Positions 11,600 to 24,030 of a stretch of DNA of 64,000 bases are shown piece by piece. The stretch's first letter is position 1; the number at the start of each line of letters is the position of its first letter. The position numbers and the translations under genes are program-made. The DNA lies in contig NW_004955480.1 of the NCBI RefSeq assembly GCF_000276665.1, positions 7,092,565-7,156,564 of the forward strand, read 5' to 3'. The stretch comes from Chinchilla lanigera (Eukaryota; Chordata; Mammalia; Rodentia; Chinchillidae). Under the pieces are notes generated by a model, which worked only from the letters and a program-made list of their open reading frames with translations, made no database searches and was not told the DNA's origin.

Positions 11600-13276
11600 A
11601 TGACAACGCAAAGAATTCAGGGGAAAATTAGCAGCATGCAATTTGGACATGGCATGTTCACACTTTTCTCCCAGAAGAAGAAAACATTAGGATTGCTTTC
11701 AGGTTTTCCTTTATGTTAAAAGGACAGAATTCAAGAATTCTACTTAATAGACAGAATGTATGGCTCATACATTTAATCATTATAAAGAACCTTTCCAGAG
11801 GCAGCAACTACTGCCTGTCTTTTCGGAGGGGAGCTGAGCTGCAAGAAATGGATGAGGATGTTTTTTCTCATCTCCACCACAGCTTGTTGCTACATAGAGT
11901 AGCTCTAGGAGGTTAATATCTTGATCCTTGGATAAAATAAAGATATAATTCATAAGAAACAGGAGCACAAATGGAACCACAGCTGGGTAGAGAGCAAGGA
12001 AGGAAAATATGTGAAATGGAGAAATCAAATGCTGCGTGGAATTACACAGCCTCTGAGAGAGAGCGCTGGGGACGGGGCACTGGCAACTCCAACACCTGCC
12101 TGTGACTTGGGGTGAGCCATTTATTTCCTCCTAAGTCCCTTTTCCTCCTCTACAGGACAGACGTGTAGGACAAGAGAAACAATTTTTCTTTTGTCTTCAT
12201 AATTTTTTTATTTGGAGTGGACTCCTGTAATAAAAAACAGATTAACAAAGAGAAAAACAAAGAGACCGTTATTAGCCTGTATATTTCAGCCATACAAAGG
12301 ATAATCAAAAATATAGTATTGTTCACATTTAAAGGAAGCTTGTTACAATGAAAGACTTATGGCCAAGGCATAAGTGTGTTTGAAACAAGGGGGGGGGTAT
12401 TTTGAGTGGAAATAATAGAAATGTGTCTTTTATTGTGATAAGTTTTTCAAACTTTAAACATTCACCATATGTCTGATTACCCTTCCTACATAGGAGATAA
12501 CCAGGGAAAAAACAGTTCTCAAAGAGGTGACTCTGAATTCAGCAAAGAATAGTGAAATATTAGAGAAGCAACAAGACAAATGAAGGCATTAAATTTCTAA
12601 GGGCCACAACGCATGGGAGGGCAAATAAGGGGCAGAGAAAGGCATTGAGTAAAGCCTGCTACAGTGGAGTCCCCTGGCACGTTCTCTGCAGCCTCTGAAG
12701 CTGCCTTGGGTGCTTCTGTTCCTGGTCAAGAGGTTGTGGCAGAAACTTTTTATCTTTACAAACCTATGTCCTGCTTATAGGCAAATAGAGGGATGGCAGA
12801 CAGTTTTCCCGAATCTATTTATTTTTAATTGCCTTCAGCTTCATAATTTTTACATTTTGTTGTGGCATATTCCAGTCTCCCAGGCAAAACAATTTCCATT
12901 TCTTGTGCCTCATTGACAAGCCACCACTCAGCTTTAAGACATTTGAGATTCACAAGGTTAAAGGGCGTTGACCAGACCAGACCGTCCTTCCCCTCCATGG
13001 CATACTGGCCCGAGCGTTGCCATCTTGCAAGGAAAGCAGGAAAGGTGAAAAATGAGCTTCCTGTCCAGGGACAGCAAACAATTGACACATAAATTGAAAA
13101 ATTCATACCTTATGCTTCTTCAGGCTCTGTATATTTGTTCTGATGTTTAAAAGATTTCTAAAACAGAACACATTTTAGGAGCATCAAATTTAAAAATGAC
13201 TGTATACCATTGTAGTATTGTTTTTATTGAAAAGAATAAATATTTTATCAAACTTCTAATATTCTTCATTTAAATC
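11600..13276. other. Mostly unassigned sequence with possible LTR remnant
   Basis: No gene is visible. Around 12190-12350, 'gattaacaaagagaaaaaca' resembles an antisense retroelement LTR, and a partly similar stretch occurs at about 17900-18130, but I cannot name the family. A short MIR-like fragment lies near 12090-12170. Confidence 0.3.
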
Positions 13277-13283
13277 TCTCTAT

Positions 13284-13312
13284 ATGTGTGTGTGTGTGTG
13301 TGTGTGAGTGTG
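13284..13312. repeat. TG dinucleotide microsatellite
   Basis: Alternating TG units, with one 'ag' interruption near the end. Confidence 0.95.
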
Positions 13313-13361
13313 TAATTGTGTGCCTCACTATAAATTCTGCACAGTATGAGGTAGGATATTC

Positions 13362-13452
13362 TTTTTTTTTTTTTTTGGTACCAGGAATAGAACTCAGGAC
13401 CTCGCACTTGTGAGGCAGGAACTTATGCCACTGAGCTATATCCCCAGCCTGA
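13362..13452 (-). repeat. ID-type SINE, minus orientation
   Basis: A T-run followed by 'ggtaccaggaatagaactca' (complement of the B box) and 'gagctatatccccagcc' (complement of the head). Imperfect flanking repeats around 'taggatattct' (from 13352) and 'taggacattttt' (from 13455) are a decayed target duplication. Confidence 0.85.
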
Positions 13453-13959
13453 AATAGGACATTTTTACATGTACTTAAATAACCAATTGTCACCACAATT
13501 TTACAAAATGAGCACAGAGGCCCCCTATCACAGAGGAAGTCATCAAGCGCCAAGAGCTCATGGTTACCTCCCAACTCAGACTTGGCAGAGCCAACTGTCC
13601 CATGCAGGACGTAAGGGTCGTATCCAGGATGCGCTGGAACCTAACTGAGAAGCAGCACTGTCCCATGGCCTCACTGTGCCTCCCAGAAAGAAGCAGCTCT
13701 GCAGGAGGCTGACCTGGGCAGACAGATGAGCCTGAGCACCCAATGTTAGTGAGGCTGACATTTCCCTTGACCGATTTAGTTGTAGAACGAGCACACAGAA
13801 CTGGGTCGAGAGAGTACATTAACCAGGTGACAGAGGCTGGATCAGGAGAGGAAATCCAGGGGCTTGACAAGAAACTCAGAGAGCAGCCTGCCTTCCTGGT
13901 GGGTATCTCATCTGAGACCTTTAGATAAGAATTAGAGAATCATAGCATTGGACTGCAAA

Positions 13960-14575
13960 ATATTATACACAGCTGAGTTAGGTAAAAATTAATATACAGT
14001 CAGAGAGGGACTGGGCCCTCAAAAAGTCAACACAAAAGAAGAAAACATCAAAATTGTGGCTGGAAGTGCACCTAAGGAAGGCCAGGCCTCAACAGGAAGG
14101 TGCAATGGCCAGATTTACATCCTCTCTAAGAGACAAACAGTCACTTGAAATTATACGTAATTAGCACCGCCTGATCTGTAAGTCCAGCCAAGGATCAGTT
14201 GCCCAGGTAGGTGACCAGAGCACCTAGACCCTTCTCTCGCCAAAAATGCCTTTGTTCTTTCTGTGGACCCTTGGTACGTGACTCGTTTCCCTACTGCATC
14301 AATTTTACTAAGTGGCTACACTTGTGGTCCTATAGGTCTATTGCAGTTTGACCCACGTTGTACCTATGTTGTGATTTTACCGTATAAATTACCTCTGACA
14401 AAGGGTTTTGGTGGCCATCCCATTTGGGACCCCTCCTAAAAAACCCAAGAGCTATTCTTTTTCCTCCTTATGTTCTTTAAATTTCTCCTAAAGTTTTCCT
14501 TTGGTTCGAGACTTCATTCCTTAGTGTTGTGAGATTACAAACTTGACATATTTGGCACTCAGCATGATAGACAGC
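13960..14575 (+). repeat. ERV-type LTR, first of a tandem related pair
   Basis: It has a U3-like 5' part ('gagagggactgggccctc', 'ggaaggccaggcctcaacag'), a TATA-like 'taaattacc' box near 14390, and a U5-like end with 'gttcgagacttcattccttag'. Its 5' half is clearly related, block by block, to the segment beginning at 14576. I cannot assign a family name. No internal coding region is visible. Confidence 0.55.
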
Positions 14576-14880
14576 TAAATCGGAGGAGAAGATTCTAGGC
14601 GGTCAGACAGGGCTGGGTCCTTGAAGGAGTCAGTGCAGAAGATGAGAACACATTATAACTCTGCCTGGAGGCACATCCACTCACGGCAAGGCCTCAGGAT
14701 AAAGACAAAATAACCAGACCTCCATTCCTCCCCAAGGAACAAGCAATAGACTACAGTTGGTGTTACCTGGCCCAATAAAGTCTAGATAGATATCAGTCAC
14801 CCTGGTGTGTGATCAGAACCTTCCAATTCATGTCATGGCCCCACACTTGCTAATTTCTTCTTTTCCTCCAAAAAACATCA
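14576..14880 (+). repeat. Second, 3'-truncated copy of the 13.96-kb LTR
   Basis: Blocks 'cagacagggctgggtccttg', 'ggcaaggcctcaggataaag', 'accagacctccattcctccc' and 'tagatagatatcagtcaccc' align in order with the first LTR. The TATA/U5 half is absent. The two copies abut directly. Confidence 0.55.
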
Positions 14881-15774
14881 TGAGGAAATGAGGACCTATC
14901 TCTGGGTGCAGGTGTTGGAGATATGCTCATGACAAACAATTCCTTCCTAAGTTTCTTAAAATGCGGGCATTTGTGACTAGCAGGGTCTCTGCAAAGGGAA
15001 TCTTAGATTTTTGCATTTCAAGGCCAACCACAGAAATGTAAACTACTGTTCCTGGACGATCTCCCAATGGGCTTTCCATTTCCTTTTGCTCTCTTCCCAG
15101 CCTCCTTCTCAAAATGCTCGCTTTTCCTAGAAAGTAGGACTCTTCCATCTGATGGTGAGCAAACTATTTTTCCTTCCTGATTTTCAGTAAGGCTTGGAAT
15201 TAAGTGTTGAGGTGTCAGGAGTTTCTTACATACTTTGGTTAGTGCTGTTATGTATATTTATGGAGGATTTAGTTAAGGTTATCGTTCACTAAAACCTAGC
15301 AGCAAGTTTTTGAAACAGTTTTCCCTAGTTACCCAACCACTCACTAAGGAGACGGAAGTTCATTTCCTATTTCCCAAGTACGAGGCCATGTCTTAACACA
15401 AGCCTGAGGGGAAAAATTCTTCCCGGTCTCTACAAATGTCTGCAACCAGGAAGCATACTGTTCTGTTCAATGTTTCTAAGAAGAAACCTATTCATATAAT
15501 ATTTTAAAATATTACTGATGGATGCCTAATCTACAAAGGGCAATTGCATCTCTAAATTTTGTTTTCAGTCTGATGAAATAAAATATTCTTGGAAAATGAT
15601 TTCTACCAAAACAGGACACAGGTGATGCCTTTTAAGCTTGCTTCCTTCAAATAATGCAGAAAAATGAGTCTTAGTTTGGGTGGTGGAAAGATTCTAATAC
15701 ATCCTGGAAATGTCTGCATTGGGTATATGTCCACAGAACATTTTTCTAGGGAGCAGAAATCTTTTAACAGATTT

Positions 15775-15908
15775 CTTTTTGTCTTTTTGAGACAGGGTCT
15801 CTCTTTACAGTTCAGGCTGGCCTTAAGCTCTCTTTGTAGCTCAGACTGGCCTTCAACTCACAGCGATACTCCTGCCTCAGCCTCTCAAGTGCTGGGACTG
15901 CAGACATG
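15775..15908 (-). repeat. B1-type SINE, minus orientation, 12-bp target duplication
   Basis: Starts 'gagacagggtctctctttac' after a T-rich stretch. It shows the internal duplication of B1 ('caggctggccttaagctct' then 'cagactggccttcaactca') and 'cctgcctcagcctctcaagt'. 'tttaacagattt' at 15763-15774 and 15909-15920 is a perfect target duplication. Confidence 0.92.
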
Positions 15909-16083
15909 TTTAACAGATTTTTATAAGGGTCCGCTTTCCCTAAAAATTTTATCTTAAGTGACCTAATGTGGCACTGAAAAGAACTTCCTGAGATGAAACT
16001 GACCAGCCTGTCCAATTGATTATATCTGCGTAAAGGAGAAGGCAGACACAGGACTTCATTTAATGATCTGCCTCAGTATGACT

Positions 16084-16107
16084 TAGTCAGTCAGTCAGTC
16101 AGTCAGT
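16084..16107. repeat. Short (AGTC)n tetranucleotide repeat
   Basis: About six perfect AGTC units. Too short to mean more than a microsatellite. Confidence 0.9.
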
Positions 16108-16299
16108 GAACAAACATCCATCATGGACTCACTTAGTGAAAAGCATGAGATTTGATTGTCTCTTTTACGAGTCACAATCATAAATGCAATTGTTAACTGC
16201 AAATTACCCTCCCTGTTCAAGTGTCTGCCTGCAGAGTAGAAGCCTAGAGTCTTATAGTCCCCAGGGGGAGGCTACATGCTGTGTGATGAAGTGTTCATT

Positions 16300-17260
16300 A
16301 GTTGATTTGTGTAAAGCGCTTTGAAGATCTAAAGAACCAGGGTGCTGGGAAGCACCACTAACCTCCTCAAACTTTCTTTGTCTCTCTTTTTATGTCAGGG
16401 AAACTTGTCAGCCTGTGATAAGGGACCCAAAATGCAGGCTCACTCTCAAATCCTTCTTGTCACTCAGCTAGGCCACCTGAGCAGGCTGGGCTGGTTTTTT
16501 CCCAGAGAAGTGGAGAAAACTGGATTCCCCTGGTTTAGAATAGGGGCTTCCTGCTATTGAGCACAATTGCAGGTTTTTCACAGGGTGCTTAAAACAAGTT
16601 AAAGCTAGAATGCTTGGTGATAAATTAAATTGGAGGGCCTGCAGGCTGGCACGCTGTGCGTCTGAGAGTGCAGCTCCTTACCCTGGGATCTGCAGGACCT
16701 AAGGATGCCCAGGAAGCAAATGCAGGGGCAAAAGCCTCAGAAAAATACATTACAAATAATCCTTACTGTCATCCTTGCCCCATGGTTTTGCTAGTTTCAG
16801 TTACTCGTGGACCGAAAATGTTTGCCAGAATCCAGTAGTGGTGTAAGAGCAGCTCAGAGCTCATGACAGTGCAAATCAGAATGTGTTCTCATCCTGCCCC
16901 AGGAAGAACAGACAGGGGTTTAGGAAATGGGTCTATTGTCTTTCAGGGATGAGTCAGAAGCTTTCAACAGAGAATGGTACTGAAGGAGTCACAGCAGAGG
17001 AGAGCCTGCATCCTTGAATCCTCCCCGTGTGCCCTTGGAGCAAAATCTCTTGGCATCATCTCATGCAGGGCCTTGACTGATAGGCAGGGTTGCGGCTGGA
17101 GGGTGATAGCTGGGCTGTCTGTGCTCAAGGGGAAAAGCGAAGACCAGAAGCCACCTTGCAGGACTCTGCTCCATTCCTTACACAGGAGTGTAAACTTGTT
17201 TCACATGACTGTCCTTACAAACAGGTACTAACATATTTCAAGAACATTAAAAAATCAGTA
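16300..17260. other. Unassigned sequence
   Basis: No gene recognised. A short 'gtttcagttactcgtgga' block at about 16793-16830 resembles the start of a Tigger-type DNA transposon, but it is too short to call. Confidence 0.3.
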
Positions 17261-17261
17261 C

Positions 17262-17520
17262 AGTCACTTTCCCATATCCCAGGCTTTGCTCTCCATGGTT
17301 TCAATTACCCATGGCCTGAGAATATAAAATAAAAATTCCAGAACTATGCAATGCATAATTTTTAAATCGTGCACTGTTCCCAGCAGGATGATGACATCGC
17401 TGGCCACCCGACTCCATCCTGCCCCCTTGTGAAGACCCTTGTGTCCCCTGAAGCTTAAACAAATCTACAGGAGCAGGAAGAAAAGAAACCCATCCCATCA
17501 CTTAACATTGTGCCTTATCA
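17262..17520 (+). mobile_element. TcMar-Tigger DNA transposon relic
   Basis: The blocks 'ctccatggtttcaattaccc', 'aaaattccagaactatgcaa' and 'aatttttaaatcgtgcactg' follow the 5' part of mammalian Tigger elements. No transposase reading frame is included, so it is a truncated or non-autonomous copy. Confidence 0.6.
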
Positions 17521-18334
17521 TCAGCTACTAGTTATTCTGCCAGAGAGAACCAGGTCATCCTTCCCATAATATTCTAGGATATACTGGGCGGCATTCTTTT
17601 TGTCTTCTATTCCAAGAGGATTAAAATGACTGGGAACGTGGGTCCATGGTACTTCTGTAACCCCAGTGTTACAATCAGGGCTTAAAGTGTGTAAAGCACA
17701 GGCACCACGGATATGAATCTAATGAGAAGATCCCACCCCTTCCTCACTCTCCCATCCTTCTCCCTCTCTGCATCTGAGCTGCAATCGCCCTGCCTAACAT
17801 GAGATACCCTGGTTCTCTCTGTCTAGTGGCTCAATGGACCATTACAAGGGTAGGCAAGGGATTTCTTTACCCACCACTGGCTGCCTCACTGGGGCCCCTG
17901 TAACTTTACATAAGACAGATTGACAAGAGACACAAACACATTTTTAATACATCTTATGTGACCCAGAAAACTTCAGAAATGAACAACCAAAGGGAGCGAG
18001 TCTTTTGATGATAAATTTTCTAAAGAAGAGGACAGTTGTGTGGAGGTATGTGTGATTGCATAGGAGAGAAAAGATGTTCTTTCCTCTTAGGACAGGGAGA
18101 TTATCTCTGGAATGAGTGTCTTATGATCTGCTTCAGAGAAACTCAGAGACTTCTGGTCTGTTTTGGAGGAGATGGGCAGGAAAAGGTCAGAAAGGCCTTG
18201 CTGCTTTTGTTCTTCTCTCTAGGGTCAAGGTGCCATGTATTGGTGAAGCACATCTTGAATCCCATCACGAGTCCTGAGGCTCTCTGCTCACTACTGCTCT
18301 GAACAACTCATCCTGACCTACATGGTTCACAGTG

Positions 18335-18430
18335 ATCTCAGTGGTTTGACGTGACATGTCCAAAGTTACTTAGTCACACAGAAAGAGAACAGAGACTAGA
18401 ACTGGGGACTCTTCATTTCTGAAGCCAGGT
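18335..18430 (-). repeat. MIR SINE relic, minus orientation
   Basis: 'cttagtcacacagaaagag', followed by 'gactagaactggggactct', matches the complement of the MIR core region. Confidence 0.5.
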
Positions 18431-18439
18431 AGGATAGCT

Positions 18440-19047
18440 GCATTCCCTCTTTCCCATTTTCTCTGGGACCCCGAGTTGCCAAACTTTAATCCCTGCGCTT
18501 TGTGTGAGCTTCAGTGCTGAACACTCCCTTGACTCTAGGTAGCACTTTGGATGTGCTTTGGGTCTGTTTCAGCTCAGAGACTTCTGGGCCTGAAAGTCAC
18601 CTACATTTGGGGGACTTTGGTTTTTGTGTCTTGCTGTTTCTTTTCCTAAACCAGTGGAATGCTATGAAAGGGACAGCATTTCTGCAGTAGCCTGGACCTC
18701 ATAGCTTTACATTTATTTTGCTCTTAACTATGCTTTGAGGAATTGGAGAAAATGCCAATTCTTGCACTGCAATGCAACATATGTGATAGATGCTTCTTCT
18801 GAGATCCCATATGCTTCATATTGCCATGGAAAAAGCACTGGCATAGCAAGATTTTTTTTTCCCTGTAAATTTCCCTAGAGACTGAATTGGATTTCTGTTG
18901 GTTGCTTTTACAGCAACACTGTCTCATCAAGGAGGGAGGGAGAGAGGAGTGGGGTGAAAGGCAGAGAGAGAAAGAGAGAGGTGGCATGTTAACAAACCGA
19001 GGGGTTCTTAATGCACACTTGATAGTAGACAGCAGCATGTTGGGGGG
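18440..19047. other. Unassigned sequence
   Basis: No gene or repeat recognised except a purine-rich 'gagaga' stretch near 18935-18985. The 104-codon minus frame 18724-19038 overlaps that tract and is not credible as a gene. Confidence 0.35.
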
Positions 19048-19416
19048 TGTCTCAGTTACTTTTCTCTCATTGCTGAGACAAAATACCTGACACCCAGAAT
19101 TAAAGAAGAAAAGGTTTATTTAGCTCAAACTTTATGGGGGTTTCAGTCCATACTCAGCTGGCTCTAAGGCAGAGTGGCACATGGTAGAGGGCAACAGTTC
19201 AAGTTGGTGGAAAACAGCAAAAAAAGCAAGAGCAAAATGGGAGGAGTGGCACACCTCTTTCCCTCCCTTACACTCTTTGCAAACTACCTGCTCCAGGGTG
19301 GGTGCAGCACTCACACCCATGATCCCAGCATTGGACCATGGATCAATCATAAACTACAAAAGCCCAGTCCATGGCTACAAGAAGCTTGGGGGGACATCTA
19401 GACACAAACCATGACA
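19048..19416 (-). repeat. MaLR-type solo LTR, minus orientation
   Basis: Begins 'tgtctcagttacttttctct' and ends 'cacaaaccatgaca', with TG...CA ends. It carries the same block order as the copies at 3962 and 60567, including 'ggtttatttagctcaaac', 'agctggctctaaggcagagt' and 'agcaaaaaaagcaagagc'. Confidence 0.87.
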
Positions 19417-20344
19417 AGGGGACAAAGCCCCAGAGTGCACCTGGTCCTGGCTCTGCTAATATATGAACAACTCACCTTGTAGTAATGGAAAGGCAGGGAG
19501 CTTAGGAGCAGGAAGCCACAATGCCTGACATGATCGCTCATCAACTCTGAATCTGGGCAAGAACGTATATCCATTAGGTTTGCTTATATTGATTTAGATT
19601 CAAACATAGTTTTTTCTTCTTTTCCATTCTGTGGTCTGCTTGGCCCTAGTAGGATGGTGTAGTCCAAGGTGACTTCACTTGCATCTAGTGGTTGGCATGA
19701 TGTCACGGTGGTGACTTGACCACATATCTCTTATCACCCAAAAGCTAGCTCCAGCTGGTCCCCATGGTGGTGGTCATGGGACTGCTTAGAAGTCTTTCCA
19801 AGCCTCTGCTTGTATTATATTGCTAATGTCCTGTCTGCCCAAAGCAATTCCCATATCTAAGGTCACATTCAAGTGGTGGAGAAATAGACTGCTGATCTTG
19901 CTGGGAGGGGTTTACAAAGTCACATTTCAAAGCAGCAGCATACAATTACTGCAGAGAGTAAATTATGCTCTGGGACCTAAATGTCCTAACATGGGTGAGC
20001 ACCATCTACTTACTAGTTCAAATTGATCACATCACATAAGAACTATGGATTGGTGTGCCACCCAGCCTGCCTGCTCTTCTCCATTCTTTCCTGTCTCACT
20101 GAGTGGTGCTTTGTTCACCTGGCTGCTGAAAGCAGAACCTGAGAAGTCTCCTGAGTCCTCCTGCATCCATCCGTGGTGTCTCTTGTACCGCATCCATCAG
20201 CAAAGGAAACCATGGATGTGAACTCTGAAAGACATGTTGCACCTTTCTGCTTTGCTTTTGCCTTTTCTCTCTGAAAAATCTGACCTTCCCTCTTCTTGGG
20301 ACAGTTTCCCTGAAGATGTTCACATGGGCTCCTTTTGGTCTTTG

Positions 20345-20610
20345 GCTCAAGTCCACCTTGATTACCACATATTAACTGTCAACTCCTCAAACACCGTATG
20401 CATCATACACTATTCCCTAGCTTTAGTTGTGCTCCTTTGTATTTGTCACCAAGTCATTTAAGTTGTCTGCCTATACTACCAAAATTCAGTGCTAGAAAGG
20501 CAGGAGGGAGGGTATCTGTTTTTATGGCTCACAGCTGAATCACCAGTTCCTATAACAGTACCTACCACATAATTAGGAGTGTTAATTTCTTGAGTGAATA
20601 ACAAGGAAGA
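20345..20610 (+). repeat. L2 LINE 3'-end relic
   Basis: The sequence contains diverged L2 3' blocks, including 'ctcacagctgaatcaccagt', 'aacagtacctaccacataat' and 'ttcttgagtgaataac'. The block order supports L2. Confidence 0.6.
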
Positions 20611-21414
20611 TGTTTAAGGAATATATTTATCACCATTGGACAGTCTGTTTCCTCACAGCACCTAACTCACTCTTAAAGGAAAGCTCATCAAAGAGATGAA
20701 TTGGAAGACCTAAAGGATAAGTAGTAACACAGAAGAAAAGTAGATGGCAGAGACAGAAGATAACTAAATGGGCAAATAGGTGGCTCACTGGGTATAGGCA
20801 GACCACCAATTTATATTTAGTTTTTGTAATAATAAAGAAGGATGTATTCATTTTTAAAATGGTGATTAGTATTAGAGTCTTCAGTCCATCCTTGTGGGAG
20901 GTGGGTAGGGGTCTCCAAGTTCCCTAACATATAGCAAAGAGTCTTTGGGAAACCAGGGTTCCATGGTGTGGAGAGCTTAACAACACCCTCATGTACTTGT
21001 TCTCATTATACCCTGACTCACAGAGGGGTTCATGGGCCCAGTTGTACTATGGCTATTCTAAACAATTTTCAGGACAGTACTGTCACAAAATGTGTACTTG
21101 GAAAGAGTCCTGCAAGAAAATCAACTTGTACTTAAGATAATGCTATTAAAGCAAGCACAAAAGAAAATTAAGAAGATAGAGCTGATATTTCACTTCTTCC
21201 TAAAAACAAAGACAATCTAATCCGAGCAAATAAGAGGAGGGGGTGGAGATGAAAGTATAATTGTGAAGGCAATTGGAAAAATAAATCTTCATCGATATTG
21301 TTAACCATTCTCAACAGATCATGCTTAAGGTATTAGCAAACCTACGGTATGAAACATCATGTTGAAGAATATCTGAAACATTGTTTATTGAAAATTTTAC
21401 CTTACTTTTAACTT
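20611..21414. other. Unassigned sequence
   Basis: No gene, and no repeat family that I can name. AT-rich, with no notable structure. Confidence 0.35.
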
Positions 21415-22005
21415 TTCTTATATTGAGGTATCATTTACAGAAAATAAATTGCACCAACTGTGTTTGGCTTAATTAATTTTGAACAGCTTACATAATTCTG
21501 TCATAACTTCCCCATACACAGATATTTTCATTAACTGTCTTAAGTTTCTTATTTATGCACAGTTTGAATCAATTTCCCTTCCCTTAAATCCACTATTTTC
21601 TGACTTCTATCAACATAGATTACTCTCTTTTCTAGTACTTTATATAAATGTAATTATGTACTCTCTCTCTCTCCCTATATATATATATATATTTCTCTAA
21701 CATGTTTATATTTTCATTTGTTTTTTCTAGTAGTGTTTTGTCTTTTTAACACTTAATAATGTTTCAGTATATAATTTAGCACAAACCTTAAATTAATCTT
21801 TTCACTGATGGACATTTTACTTGTTTTAAGTTTCTAGTAATTATGAATATACTGCTATAAACATTTTTGTACACATTTTAATGGACATTTGATTTACTCC
21901 TTTTATATAAACACTCACAAGTAGACCTGCTAGATCCATAGGTAACTTTTTAACTTAATAGGTGGTTTTAGCTTTCTACATTGATGCCAGGAATTTAGGA
22001 GCACT
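21415..22005 (-). repeat. Old L1 fragment (antisense) with an internal TA microsatellite
   Basis: 'attgaggtatcatttacaga', 'cactgatggacattttactt', 'gaatatactgctataaacat' and 'tagacctgctagatccatag' follow the complement of an old L1 3' end. A 'ctctct' then 'tatata' tract at about 21660-21692 lies inside. Confidence 0.68.
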
Positions 22006-22011
22006 GTGGTT

Positions 22012-22311
22012 GCTTCCATAGTTTGGACTTAGAATGTCTCCAAAGGTGTCTGAGCACCATCCCACTTGGTGCTGTTGGGAGGTAGTAGAACCTTTAAGGG
22101 GTGGGGCCAAGTGGGAGGGCTGGTGGGTGATTCACTGGGGCTTATGGGAGCAGAGTCTGCTCTCCATCTTGTTGGCTGAGAAGTGAATGAGTTGCTGTGC
22201 AATCAGCTCCTGCATTCATGTGCTGGTAACCACAAGGCTGAAAGCCATGGGGCCGACTGTTCCTGGACTGGGACTCCAAAACTGTAAGTCAAAACAAACG
22301 TTTTCTCCTAC
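22012..22311 (+). repeat. MaLR-type LTR, plus orientation, 3'-truncated
   Basis: 'tagtttggacttagaatgtc', 'gggaggtagtagaaccttta', 'aggggtggggccaagtggga' and 'gctgaaagccatggggccga' are in MaLR order. It ends at 'aactgtaagtcaaaacaaac' without the usual final segment. Confidence 0.78.
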
Positions 22312-22339
22312 AGACATAATACGAATGTCATAAAGGCCC

Positions 22340-24030
22340 AGAAACATGCACCTTCCTGATCCATGCTTCAACTGTCACACCCAAGGTAGTCTTCACATAG
22401 GACAATTGTGTGAGTAATAACTCACTTACATGCTAAGGTTTCTTTTTCTATGTGACAGTCTTATCACCTCTCTTCTCTTTCTGTTTGGTCAAGAGCTTTC
22501 TACTATACTGTACAACATGCACTGTCTATTCTAAGCGCTATTTACAAATCTGATATTTTATTGTATAGAATACTCTGTGTAGTTTAGAATATTTCTATTG
22601 ATAATTACTAATTTCAATTGCTTATGAGTTTTATACAACTAAACAGTAAGTATTTAACAAGAAAAAGTCACACAATAAAATCATTGAAGTTTTAGTATTT
22701 AATGAGTGTTTATGAAAAACATAAAAATTTTCAACATTGACTGGTTTTTGGTTTACAAGGTCTAAAAAAGAACAACACAAAGAAATTCTTATATGAAACA
22801 TAATGAAAATATCGATAGTACTTTACAAAAATAATCTTTACTTCAGTTATCACACCTAAGTCTGCACACATGACAATAGTATGTTCCATATATATGCATT
22901 GCTTACACTGATAGCACATGTAGTTTGCTTTCCTGGTCTTTTTGTAGGACATACTTAATACCCTATTGGTCTTACTGTTTGTTCAGGAGATTTTTATTAT
23001 ATTATACAGTGTGTAGTTAACAAGAACATAAAATATCAATAAAACAGAGTAACAAATTCTTAATATGTACTGTGCATTTAGAACAGACATCAGCACTTTC
23101 ACATCAGCTGTGTACTCACTACCAAAACCTAAGAGATAACATCAGACATAAATTATTATATGAAAATACCAATAGAACTCTATAACAACAATAAGCTTCA
23201 CTTCAGTTGTCACTCCCAAAGCAGTTTTCAGACATGATAACTGCATGTTTCATGCACATGTCTTACACTGACAGCACATGGGCTTAACTTTCCTATATGA
23301 CAGTCTTATAACATCTCTTCTTGTTTTGTCAGGAGCTTCCTACTACACTGTACAAGATGTACTCAGTAGGAAAATAAGATATGAATAAAATAAAATATCA
23401 AATATGCAATGAGTGCTTAGACTAGACAGTAACATTTTCATATCAGCGGTTTACTTGCTTACAAAACCTAAAAGATAACATCAAAATTAAAAACCTATGT
23501 GAAGTACAGTGTAAACACAAATAAAAATCTACCTCAGAAATAATCCTTGCCTCAACTGTCACACCAAAGGCAGTGTTCACACATGGTAACTGCATGTCCC
23601 ATGCATACATCTCACTTACACTGACAGCACATGTGCTTAGCCTTCCTTTCCTATGTGACAATCTTGTCACCTCTATTCTCTTCCTGTTTTGTCAGGAGTT
23701 TCCGACTATACTGTACAGCATGCACTTAGTAGGGAAATAAAATCAATTAAACAAAATATCAAATATATAATGAATGCTTAGGATGGACATCAACATTTTC
23801 ACATCAGCTGGTTACTTGCTTCGAAAACCTAAAAGGTAACATTAAAAATAAAACCTATGTGAACTACAATGTAAATACAAACAAAAGTCTACCACAGAAA
23901 TAATCTTTGCTTCAACTGTCATATCCAAGGCAATCTTCACACATGATAACTGCATGCTCCATACATGAGTAGCACACAGATGGCACATATGTTTTGTTTT
24001 CTTGTCCTTTCTTGTATGACGCGGTTGACA
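22340..24030 (-). repeat. Degenerate tandem array of ~350-360 bp units derived from a piggyBac 3' end
   Basis: A landmark related to 'caactgtcacacccaaggca' recurs at 22369, 22844, 23204, 23553 and 23913, with spacings of about 475, 360, 349 and 360 bp. Each unit then shows 'acatgataactgcatg', a 'cttacactgacagcacatg' block and, in most units, 'tactatactgtacagcatgc'. Read on the minus strand, each unit contains decayed versions of a Cys/His-rich finger of the pattern C-x2-C ... C-x2-H ... C-x2-C (for example 'SCMEHAVIMCEDCLG' in the unit nearest 24 kb). Stops and frameshifts break all copies. The array lies at the C-terminal end of the piggyBac relic that follows. Confidence 0.75.

Noticed and set aside
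13490..13870. 126-codon minus-strand open frame as a possible exon
   Set aside because: No domain, composition typical of translated non-coding DNA, and no convincing splice sites. I could not support it.
22012..22311. Possible 5' exon or promoter just downstream of the piggyBac array
   Set aside because: The sequence is in MaLR LTR order on the plus strand. It is a separate insertion.
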